Made by a program: the position numbers and the translations under genes. The notes below the pieces were generated by a model that was given only the letters and a program-made list of their open reading frames with translations, was not told the origin of the DNA and made no database searches. Of a DNA stretch of 6,054 nucleotides, positions 1-6,054 are shown one piece after another; within the stretch, counting starts at the first letter, position 1, and every line of letters begins with the position of its first letter. This DNA is from Parafilimonas sp. (GTDB taxonomy: Bacteria; Bacteroidota; Bacteroidia; Chitinophagales; Chitinophagaceae), in the NCBI GenBank assembly GCA_023251275.1, contig JAHEZC010000072.1, forward strand, positions 1 through 6,054, given 5' to 3'.

Positions 1-1500
1 TATCAGGCATACCGCGATATACATTTTCCCAGATCTTCGGATGATTATGACCTTGCACTCAGCAGATTGAAGTTTGAAGAATTATTCTTTGCTCAGATTC
101 GGTTAAGTATGGTAAAACTTCAGCGTCACCGTTACAGCAAGGGAGTAGTGTTTGAGAAAGTAGGTGATCTGTTCAATACATTCTATCATACTTATCTTCC
201 GTTCGAATTAACCGGTGCACAGAAAAGAGTGATAAAAGAAATAAGAACTGATGCTGCCCGGGGCCGGCAAATGAATCGTTTATTGCAGGGTGATGTAGGC
301 AGTGGTAAAACAATTGTGGCATTGCTGTCAATGTTGCTCGCAGCGGACAACGGTTTTCAAAGTTGCATAATGGCTCCTACTGAAATTCTTGCACAGCAAC
401 ATTTCAGCAGTTTAAGTGAACTGTTAAAGGATATGCCTGTTGAGTTGAGATTACTCACAGGAAGCACTAAATCTGCCCAAAGAAAAAAAATTTTAAAGGA
501 ACTTTCAGAAGGCTCTGTACATATTATTGCGGGTACCCATGCGGTAATAGAAGAAAAGGTGGAGTTTAAAAATCTTGGACTGGCAATAGTGGATGAACAA
601 CATCGTTTTGGTGTAGCACAACGTGCAGAGCTGTGGAAGAAAGCAATTATCCCCCCCCATATTCTTGTCATGACTGCTACGCCTATTCCACGTACCTTAG
701 CCATGACTGCTTATGGCGATCTGGATTATAGTGTGATGGATGAATTGCCACCCGGCCGTAAACCTGTTGCCACGGTGCATCGTACTGAAATGCACAGGGC
801 AGTAGTAATGGAATTTGTGAAAACGCAAATTGATAAAGGCAGGCAGGCTTACATTATTTATCCTTTAATAGAAGAAAGTGAAAAACTCAGCTACGAGGAT
901 CTGATGCAAGGCTATGAACAGGTTAAAAGTTTTTTTCCTGAACCCAAATACCGCATCAGCATGGTGCATGGCCGAATGAATGCCGGGCAGAAAGAGGTAA
1001 ACATGCAACGTTTCGTTTCTCATGATACTCATATAATGGTTAGTACCACTGTTGTTGAAGTAGGAGTAGATGTGCCCAACGCAACGGTCATGGTAATTGA
1101 AAGCGCTGAAAAATTTGGCTTATCACAAATGCACCAATTGCGTGGGCGGGTGGGCCGGGGAAGTGAAAAGAGTTTTTGCATTCTTTTAACTGCATCTAAA
1201 ATAAGTAATGACGCAAGGGAACGTCTGATGATTATGTGCTCCACAAATGACGGATTTAAGATAGCAGAAAAAGACCTTGAACTTCGTGGCCCCGGTGATA
1301 TAGAAGGAACTCGCCAAAGCGGTATGCTTAATTTTAAGCTCGCAAGTATCGTGAACGACAGAGAAACTCTTGAGCTTGCAAAAAATTTTGCAGAAACTAT
1401 TCTGAGCAGCGATGAAGAGCTTCTTCATACCGAAAACTTACCCATAAAAAACTATCTTGCATCAAAAACAGGAAAAACTCATTGGAGCAAAATTTCATAG
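1..1500 (+). CDS. recG: ATP-dependent DNA helicase RecG (5'-truncated by window edge)
   Basis: RecG is a cytoplasmic superfamily 2 dsDNA translocase that remodels stalled replication forks and branch-migrates Holliday junctions. The frame is open from base 1, so the true start lies upstream; the TTG at 67 is an internal Leu codon. The first residues (IHFP, then SRLKFEELFFAQ) match the end of the RecG N-terminal region just before the helicase core. Numbering from base 1, the core shows Walker A GDVGSGKT (97-104), motif Ia APTEILAQQH (from 125), GTHAV (from 178), Walker B DEQH (198-201), motif III TATPIPRT (225-232), VHGRM (322-326), motif V STTVVEVGVDVPNA (348-361), motif VI QLRGRVGRG (379-387) and the RecG-specific TRG element around GDIEGTRQSG (432-441). 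The DEQH box with the TRG element separates RecG from Mfd and PriA. The Walker lysine is residue 103 here and about 302 in E. coli RecG, so roughly 200 residues (wedge domain) are missing. The end, HWSKIS then TAG, is normal. All key residues are intact and no frameshift is seen. Confidence 0.97.
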   Translation, partial: YQAYRDIHFPRSSDDYDLALSRLKFEELFFAQIRLSMVKLQRHRYSKGVVFEKVGDLFNTFYHTYLPFELTGAQKRVIKEIRTDAARGRQMNRLLQGDVGSGKTIVALLSMLLAADNGFQSCIMAPTEILAQQHFSSLSELLKDMPVELRLLTGSTKSAQRKKILKELSEGSVHIIAGTHAVIEEKVEFKNLGLAIVDEQHRFGVAQRAELWKKAIIPPHILVMTATPIPRTLAMTAYGDLDYSVMDELPPGRKPVATVHRTEMHRAVVMEFVKTQIDKGRQAYIIYPLIEESEKLSYEDLMQGYEQVKSFFPEPKYRISMVHGRMNAGQKEVNMQRFVSHDTHIMVSTTVVEVGVDVPNATVMVIESAEKFGLSQMHQLRGRVGRGSEKSFCILLTASKISNDARERLMIMCSTNDGFKIAEKDLELRGPGDIEGTRQSGMLNFKLASIVNDRETLELAKNFAETILSSDEELLHTENLPIKNYLASKTGKTHWSKIS

Positions 1501-1555
1501 ACAACATTTATCTTTTTATAAGCGTTATTATTAGTAACTTTTAAAAAAATTCCGG
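1501..1555 (+). promoter_or_regulatory. AT-rich gap before the large secreted-protein gene; possible weak promoter
   Basis: This 55-base gap between the recG stop and the TTG start of the next gene is strongly AT-rich. TATCTTTT at 1509-1516 matches the Bacteroidota -7 box TAnnTTTG except at the last base. The nearest upstream TTG (1482-1484, inside recG) lies 24 bases away, longer than the usual 19-21, so the -33 element is poor. Seven A residues at 1543-1549 just before the start fit the A-rich leaders common in this phylum, which often lacks Shine-Dalgarno pairing. I infer that the large gene could have its own promoter here, or could be read through from recG. Confidence 0.2.
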
Positions 1556-4500
1556 TTGAAACGTTGCACATTATTTCTTACATTTTGTTTCTCTTTTCTT
1601 GTTGTTCAAAAAACCTTCGCTCAATATATCGAATTTATCGAAAACAAAGGGCAATGGGACAGCAGGGTAAAATACACAGGAAATATGAACGGCGGTGCAT
1701 TTTACCTGCAGGAACAGGGGTATAAAGTTGTGTTGCACAATATGGCTGATCTGAAGAAGATTGCAAATTTTTTCAGCGGACATTCTCCTGACTCAGGTGT
1801 CGTTACATCAAACGCTAAAAATGCATTATCCACATCACCTGAACTTATTCTTCATTCACATGCCTATAATGTAACTTTTGAAGGTGCATCGTCTCAACCG
1901 GATATCGTTCCTGATAAACCTTTAAATACTTACAATAATTATTTTATAGGAAATGATAAAAATAAATGGGCTTCTCATTGCCGGATCTTTCAGGGGGTAA
2001 CTTATAAAAATCTTTATCCTGGTGTTGATGTAAGATATTACACAGATAAGGGGTCATTAAAGTATGACTTAATTATTAACCCCGGCGCCGATGTCAATAA
2101 AATTGCATTACGTTTTGACGGCGTAAACGGTCTTTCCGTAAAAAACGGAAACCTTGTAGTGCAGACATCTGTCGGCGATGTATCAGAATTAAAACCTGTT
2201 TCGTTTCAGATAAATGAAAAGGGCAGGGAAAATGTGGACGCAAAATTCGTGTTATCTGGAAATACTGTCCGTTTTAAGTTAGGCAACTATTCAAAATCTT
2301 CGACCATTGTGATTGACCCGACGCTTATTTTTTCTACGTTTACCGGCAGTCGTTCTGATAATTGGGGTTATACGGCAACTTTTGATGGTGCAGGAAACTT
2401 TTATGCGGGAGGAATTGCATTCAGTGAAGGTTACCAGGTGAGTAATGGTGCTTTCCAGACAGCGTTCCAGGGGGGAGACCAGGCAGAAAATGCCGGCGCT
2501 CCCTGTGATGTGGCAATAATAAAATTTGACCCTAAAGGAGCTCAAAGATTGTATGCCACTTATCTTGGCGGCGCAGGTGATGAGCAGCCCCACAGTATGG
2601 TTGTTAACAATAATGGTGAATTAATTATAGCCGGAAGAACTACCTCGGAAAATTTCCCATCTACGCAGCCGGTATTCGGATCAGGCGGGGGCTTCGATAT
2701 TTTTATTTCCAAATTGAGCGCCGACGGCAGTGCGCTTGTCGGTTCAAGAAAATTCGGAGGTGCATCCAGCGATGGCGTAAATATAAGGCCTAAATATCCT
2801 ACAGGAATTGGAGCGATAACGACGAGAAGAAATTATGGGGATGATGCGAGAAGCGAAGTAATCACGGATAACAATAACAATATTTACCTGGTATCATGCA
2901 CCCAGTCTGACCTTTTTCCTGTGACACCAAATGCTTTTCGCAAGTCTCTGGGTGGTTTTCAGGACGGTGTATTTGTTAAAACAAATGCAGATCTCAGCAC
3001 AGTGCTTTGCAGCAGTTATATTGGAGGAAATGGAGATGATGCAGCTTTTGTCCTGGCTATTAACCCGCTCAATAATAATATTTACATAGCAGGCGGAACG
3101 TCCAGTACCGACCTTGCAGCTACCGGAGGAAACAACGGGCCTGTTCTGTTTAGTTCGAGCAGGGGAGGTCAATGTGATGGGTTCATATCCATCATCAGTA
3201 ATGATGGAAGTACACTGATTAAAACATGTTATGTAGGAACATCAGGAAATGATCTTGTGTATGGTGTTCAATTTGATAAATTCGGCTTCCCTTATATCAA
3301 CGGTACTACCTCTGTTGCTTTTCCGGTTGTGAATGCTGCTTTTAACAGCCAGGCCGCAGGCAAACAGTTCATCACCAAGCTAAAAGCAGATTTAAGCGGA
3401 ATTGTGTATTCAACGAATTTTGGAAAAGGCCAAAATGCACCCGATATCTCGCCAACAGCATTTCTGGTGGACAGGTGTGAAAATGTATATGTTTCAGGTT
3501 GGGGCGGAGGATTAGACAGGGGAGATGGTTATCCAAATGCAGGTACAAGTGGTCTTTCAATTACAGCCAATGCGATACAAAGCAGGACGGATGGGAATGA
3601 TTTTTACTTCTTTGTGCTCGAAAAAAATGCTGCAAGCCAGTTGTATGGGAGCTTTTTTGGGATTGACGACCAGGGTAACCCCGCTGTTTTAGGTGATCAT
3701 GTGGACGGTGGCACAAGCCGATTTGACAAGGAAGGTGTAATATACCAGGCTATATGCGCTAATTGTGAGCAAATGGGAGTATTCCCTACTACTCCCGGTG
3801 TATGGAGTCCAGATAACCAGGCACAAAATGGTGCACTTTGTAATGAAGCAGCAGTAAAAATTGCTTTTGAACTGGCCGGTGTAGGAACCGGAGTGCGGGC
3901 TTCTATAGACGGTGTGCCAAGAGATACATCAGGCTGCATTCCTTTAACCGTTGATTTTGTGGATACATTGGCATTAGGTAAAAAATATATATGGAACTTT
4001 GGAGACAACAGTCCGGAAGTAACAACTTCAATTCCTTCTACAAGCCATACCTATAATACAATTGGTACTTTCCGGGTAATGCTTGTATCAATAGATTCGG
4101 CAACCTGTAATATTGCCGATACTTCTTATACCAATATAAGGGTCAGGGATGATAAAGCATATATCAGTTTCACATCTCTTAAACTGCCACCATGCGACTC
4201 ATTAAAATATGAGTTTACAAATACATCAACTTCGCCACCCAATAAACCTTTTGGAATTCAGTCTTTCGAGTGGGTGTTTGGCGATGGTACTACCATCATA
4301 TCCAATGCTCCCGTTATTATACATAATTACCCCGCGCCGGGAACATATAATGTAGTACTGCGCCTGAATGATACCATTTATTGCAATGCGCCTGACTCTG
4401 CTACAGCACAGATAAGGATTGCCGTCAATGTAAAAGCGCAATTTGAAACGCTGCCTTTTGGCTGTGTTCCTTATGATGCAGTTTTTAATAATATATCTAT

Positions 4501-5197
4501 TGGAGGTCAACAGTTTTTATGGGATTTTGGCGATGGTACTACCTCAACAGAAATAAGCCCTTTGCACCGGTATGATAATGTCGGAAGCTATACAATAAAA
4601 CTAATAGCCGTAGATGCTGCCACATGTAATATAACGGATAGTACCGTGTTTTCTATTACTGTTAGCCCTAATCCCGTAGCAGATTTTATCGTTACACCTC
4701 AGCCGCCTAAAGAAAATACAGCCCTTACATTCATTAACAGTTCAACAGGCGCAACACTTTACAAATGGCTTTTTGGTGATGGGGATACCCTGGTGACACG
4801 AAATCGTGATTCAGCCATTACTCATCTTTACAATAAATCGGGTTCATACCTTGTATGCCTGATTGCATACAATGATGCGGGGTGCACAGACACAGTATGC
4901 AAGGGAGTAGATGCTATAGTTATTCCGCTTGTTGATGTTTCCAATGCATTTACGCCCAACGGAGATGGCATCAATGACCAGGTAAAAGTGCGGGGTTATG
5001 GCATTGACAAAATTATATGGAGGATATATAACCGCTGGGGCGCCCTTGTGTTTCAAACTGCTGATTTCAACGAAGGATGGAATGGTTATTACAAGGGAAA
5101 GCTACAGCCGCAGGAAGTGTACAATTATATATTAGATGTAACATTCACAGATGGTGCAAAATATCAGAAAAAAGGGGATATTACACTGCTGAGATAG
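1556..5197 (+). CDS. Secreted SBBP beta-propeller / PKD-repeat protein with type B gliding-motility C-terminal domain (T9SS cargo)
   Basis: Predicted to be exported by Sec, moved across the outer membrane by T9SS and displayed or released at the surface. Its ligand or activity is unknown and no catalytic motif is visible. Domains: signal peptide 1-22 (MKR, hydrophobic core, cleavage after TFA); a beta-rich N-terminal domain ~23-252 with the ENKGQW motif at 29-34, resembling the domain preceding SBBP repeats in Bacteroidota proteins (DUF7948-like, from memory); IDPTLIFSTF at 253-262 opening a propeller to ~770; four PKD domains with W-x-FGD cores at 813, 906, 989 and 1071; and a type B CTD ~1126-1213 with FTPNGDGIND (from 1132), IYNRWG (1157-1162) and the terminal KKGDITLLR. 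Propeller repeats recur at about 259, 333, 395, 488, 559, 618 and 697, which suggests seven blades. The start is TTG: an in-frame TAA sits at 1535-1537, no ATG lies between, and the next ATG (codon 44) would lose the signal peptide. A PorP/SprF-like gene follows after 12 bases. An adhesin, motility or matrix role is inference. Confidence 0.93.
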   Translation: MKRCTLFLTFCFSFLVVQKTFAQYIEFIENKGQWDSRVKYTGNMNGGAFYLQEQGYKVVLHNMADLKKIANFFSGHSPDSGVVTSNAKNALSTSPELILHSHAYNVTFEGASSQPDIVPDKPLNTYNNYFIGNDKNKWASHCRIFQGVTYKNLYPGVDVRYYTDKGSLKYDLIINPGADVNKIALRFDGVNGLSVKNGNLVVQTSVGDVSELKPVSFQINEKGRENVDAKFVLSGNTVRFKLGNYSKSSTIVIDPTLIFSTFTGSRSDNWGYTATFDGAGNFYAGGIAFSEGYQVSNGAFQTAFQGGDQAENAGAPCDVAIIKFDPKGAQRLYATYLGGAGDEQPHSMVVNNNGELIIAGRTTSENFPSTQPVFGSGGGFDIFISKLSADGSALVGSRKFGGASSDGVNIRPKYPTGIGAITTRRNYGDDARSEVITDNNNNIYLVSCTQSDLFPVTPNAFRKSLGGFQDGVFVKTNADLSTVLCSSYIGGNGDDAAFVLAINPLNNNIYIAGGTSSTDLAATGGNNGPVLFSSSRGGQCDGFISIISNDGSTLIKTCYVGTSGNDLVYGVQFDKFGFPYINGTTSVAFPVVNAAFNSQAAGKQFITKLKADLSGIVYSTNFGKGQNAPDISPTAFLVDRCENVYVSGWGGGLDRGDGYPNAGTSGLSITANAIQSRTDGNDFYFFVLEKNAASQLYGSFFGIDDQGNPAVLGDHVDGGTSRFDKEGVIYQAICANCEQMGVFPTTPGVWSPDNQAQNGALCNEAAVKIAFELAGVGTGVRASIDGVPRDTSGCIPLTVDFVDTLALGKKYIWNFGDNSPEVTTSIPSTSHTYNTIGTFRVMLVSIDSATCNIADTSYTNIRVRDDKAYISFTSLKLPPCDSLKYEFTNTSTSPPNKPFGIQSFEWVFGDGTTIISNAPVIIHNYPAPGTYNVVLRLNDTIYCNAPDSATAQIRIAVNVKAQFETLPFGCVPYDAVFNNISIGGQQFLWDFGDGTTSTEISPLHRYDNVGSYTIKLIAVDAATCNITDSTVFSITVSPNPVADFIVTPQPPKENTALTFINSSTGATLYKWLFGDGDTLVTRNRDSAITHLYNKSGSYLVCLIAYNDAGCTDTVCKGVDAIVIPLVDVSNAFTPNGDGINDQVKVRGYGIDKIIWRIYNRWGALVFQTADFNEGWNGYYKGKLQPQEVYNYILDVTFTDGAKYQKKGDITLLR
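4277..4294 (+). repeat. 18-base direct repeat, copy 1 (PKD domain 2 core)
   Basis: TTTGGCGATGGTACTACC encodes the FGDGTT core of the second PKD domain. An identical copy lies at 4526-4543, exactly 249 bases (83 codons) downstream and in the same reading frame. The flanking bases differ on both sides. Confidence 0.9.
4526..4543 (+). repeat. 18-base direct repeat, copy 2 (PKD domain 3 core)
   Basis: Identical to 4277-4294, in the FGDGTT core of the third PKD domain. The domains around the two copies are clearly diverged, so the identity is limited to the conserved turn. Confidence 0.9.
4931..5194 (+). other. Type B T9SS C-terminal sorting domain (CHU_C / gliding-motility-associated)
   Basis: The last ~88 residues match the gliding-motility-associated C-terminal domain family (TIGR04131/CHU_C type). 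The visible pattern is NAFTPNGDGIND near the start, IYNRWG in the middle, then GWNG, a YNY strand and a terminal G-DITLLR resembling the usual KGTVTLIR. This domain class directs cargo to T9SS. In Flavobacterium johnsoniae such type B cargo (for example SprB) depends on a PorP/SprF-family partner, and a gene of that family lies immediately downstream here. It differs from the shorter type A CTD that ends Porphyromonas gingipains. Confidence 0.93.
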
Positions 5198-5200
5198 ATG

Positions 5201-5205
5201 TAAGG
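5201..5205 (+). promoter_or_regulatory. Possible weak ribosome binding site of the porP/sprF-like gene
   Basis: TAAGG ends four bases before the ATG at 5210, in the 12-base gap after the upstream stop codon. The spacing is short for a Shine-Dalgarno site and Bacteroidota often do not need one, so this may be chance. Translation could also be coupled to the upstream gene, whose TAG lies only 12 bases before this start. Confidence 0.25.
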
Positions 5206-5209
5206 CTTT

Positions 5210-6054
5210 ATGAAAAAGATCAGATCAATAAATAAAATACTCATCATTATGCTGTCGGGTATTGTGAGTGTAAACGTATGCGCACAGGATCTGCATTTTT
5301 CTCAATACTTTAATTCTCCTTTGTTAATAAATCCTGCGAACACAGGCTTTGCTCCTGATGTTGACTGGCGTGTGGGAATCAATTACAGGAATCAATGGGC
5401 GAGTGTAACTCCAAACCCCTACAAAACAATGGCTGCATGGGGCGATGCGCAGTTGTTCAGCAACAGGTTTGAGAATGGCTGGCTTGGAGTTGGGGGTTCT
5501 TTATTGCGGGATGTTGCAGGAAGCGGAGGTCTTACGTCCACAAGGGCCTTTGGTTCTGTGGCCTATCATCAATTGCTCGGATTAACCAGTTTACTTAGTG
5601 GTGGCTTCAATATTGGTATCGTGCAAAAAAGGATTGATTTAACCAAACTTACTTTCGATAACCAGTGGAACGGTAAATTTTTTGATGTAAATGTTTCCCC
5701 GGGCGAACCATTTGCTTTTTCTTCAGTTGCATATTTCGATTTGCAGGCAGGGCTTAATTATGCCTGGTTTCCTTCGGATGATACCTGGGTCAATCTTGGT
5801 TTCAGCGCCGCACATATTAATCGTCCAAAAGAATCCTTTTTTTCTAATAGTGTTGTTGACCCGAGCCTGGAAATGCGGCTTACATTTTTCCTCAATGGTA
5901 CTTTTAAGCTGAATAATCAATGGATTGTAAATCCGAATGTATATGTGAGTAAAATGGGAAATGCTTACGAAACTGTATTGGGGATGAATGCTCATTATAA
6001 TTTAAGCGGGGACGGCAATACACAATTGATCGGCGGTCTTTATCTGCGTATGAA
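5210..6054 (+). CDS. PorP/SprF family T9SS-associated outer-membrane protein (3'-truncated by window edge)
   Basis: A predicted outer-membrane beta-barrel of the PorP/SprF family, members of which support secretion or surface attachment of T9SS cargo with type B CTDs. The frame stays open for 281 complete codons to the last base; family members are commonly slightly over 300 residues, so only a short C-terminal part should be missing. The start is firm: an in-frame TAA at 5201-5203 precedes ATG 5210. Residues 1-25 are a signal peptide (KK, a hydrophobic stretch, VCA then Q). The mature N-terminus DLHFSQYFNSPLLINPANTGF (27-47) is the family hallmark, followed by the typical YRNQW (59-63). The rest alternates short hydrophobic/aromatic strands with Gly and Asn turns, as expected for an outer-membrane barrel. 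It lies 12 bases after the large T9SS cargo gene, so the two are probably co-transcribed and functionally paired. Whether it resembles SprF or PorP more closely cannot be told from the sequence alone. Confidence 0.94.
   Translation, partial: MKKIRSINKILIIMLSGIVSVNVCAQDLHFSQYFNSPLLINPANTGFAPDVDWRVGINYRNQWASVTPNPYKTMAAWGDAQLFSNRFENGWLGVGGSLLRDVAGSGGLTSTRAFGSVAYHQLLGLTSLLSGGFNIGIVQKRIDLTKLTFDNQWNGKFFDVNVSPGEPFAFSSVAYFDLQAGLNYAWFPSDDTWVNLGFSAAHINRPKESFFSNSVVDPSLEMRLTFFLNGTFKLNNQWIVNPNVYVSKMGNAYETVLGMNAHYNLSGDGNTQLIGGLYLRM

Larger units (their letters stand above)
3857..4918 (+). other. Four tandem PKD domains with a regular cysteine pattern
   Basis: PKD domains are Ig-like beta-sandwich modules common in extracellular proteins, where they act as spacers or in protein and carbohydrate binding. 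Four copies are visible, with cores WNFGDN (813), WVFGDG (906), WDFGDG (989) and WLFGDG (1071), spaced 93, 83 and 82 residues. Each core is followed by an H-x-Y...G-T/S-Y/F element typical of the fold. The first three each carry one Cys in the first strand and one near the end (794/851, 880/943, 970/1024), which could form a disulfide within each domain. The fourth lacks the first-strand Cys and instead has 1101, 1110 and 1115. Domain boundaries are approximate. Confidence 0.88.

Noticed and set aside
67..69. TTG at 67 as the start of recG
   Set aside because: The same frame is open from base 1 and its upstream residues match RecG, so this is an internal leucine codon.
1524..1542. Possible recG terminator: stem GTTAT/GTAAC followed by TTTT
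   Set aside because: Only five base pairs including one G-T pair and no GC-rich stem; too weak to call in such AT-rich DNA.
357..5056. Several minus-strand open frames of 60-115 codons inside recG and the large gene
   Set aside because: They lie wholly opposite well-supported genes, have no recognisable domains and read like low-complexity antisense translations.
5210..5290. Lipoprotein signal on the PorP-like protein (Cys at residue 24)
   Set aside because: The residues before the Cys (VNV) do not form a lipobox, and VCA followed by Q fits ordinary signal peptidase I cleavage.
5691..5912. A 73-codon + strand frame, and a 90-codon minus-strand frame at 5723-5995
   Set aside because: Both overlap the PorP/SprF-like gene in other frames. 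That gene has a clear signal peptide and family motifs and explains the region.
1..6054. An undescribed defence, mobile or regulatory system
   Set aside because: All coding sequence is explained by recG and a T9SS cargo/PorP-like pair. There are no transposase, integrase, toxin, nuclease or repeat-array signals.

Overview
The window looks like chromosomal DNA from a member of the Bacteroidota, probably a Chitinophagia- or Sphingobacteriia-like lineage. The evidence is a large secreted protein ending in a gliding-motility-type (type B) C-terminal sorting domain, a PorP/SprF-family outer-membrane protein next to it, and AT-rich intergenic DNA without strong Shine-Dalgarno sequences. These type IX secretion (T9SS) parts are essentially confined to this phylum. 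The finer taxonomic placement is a guess.

Layout: three genes, all on the + strand, with no gap longer than about 55 bases. Positions 1-1500 hold the C-terminal ~499 residues of RecG, the DNA branch-migration helicase; its N-terminal wedge region lies outside the window. After a 55-base AT-rich gap, 1556-5197 encodes a 1213-residue secreted multidomain protein: signal peptide, N-terminal beta-rich domain, a seven-repeat SBBP-type beta-propeller, four PKD domains and a type B CTD. Twelve bases later, 5210-6054 encodes the first 281 residues of a PorP/SprF-family protein, which runs off the window end.

How they work together: RecG is a housekeeping replication/repair enzyme with no evident link to its neighbours. 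The second and third genes form a recognisable pair: a T9SS cargo of the SprB-like, type B CTD class and a PorP/SprF-like outer-membrane protein. By analogy with SprB-SprF in Flavobacterium, the PorP-like protein probably helps secrete or anchor the large protein at the cell surface, and the 12-base spacing suggests co-transcription.

I see no tRNA, rRNA, CRISPR array, insertion sequence, phage gene or clear terminator. Nothing convincingly looks like an undescribed system. The most useful leads are the cargo/PorP-like pairing, the cysteine pattern and an exact 18-base repeat in the PKD region, and the TTG start of the large gene.
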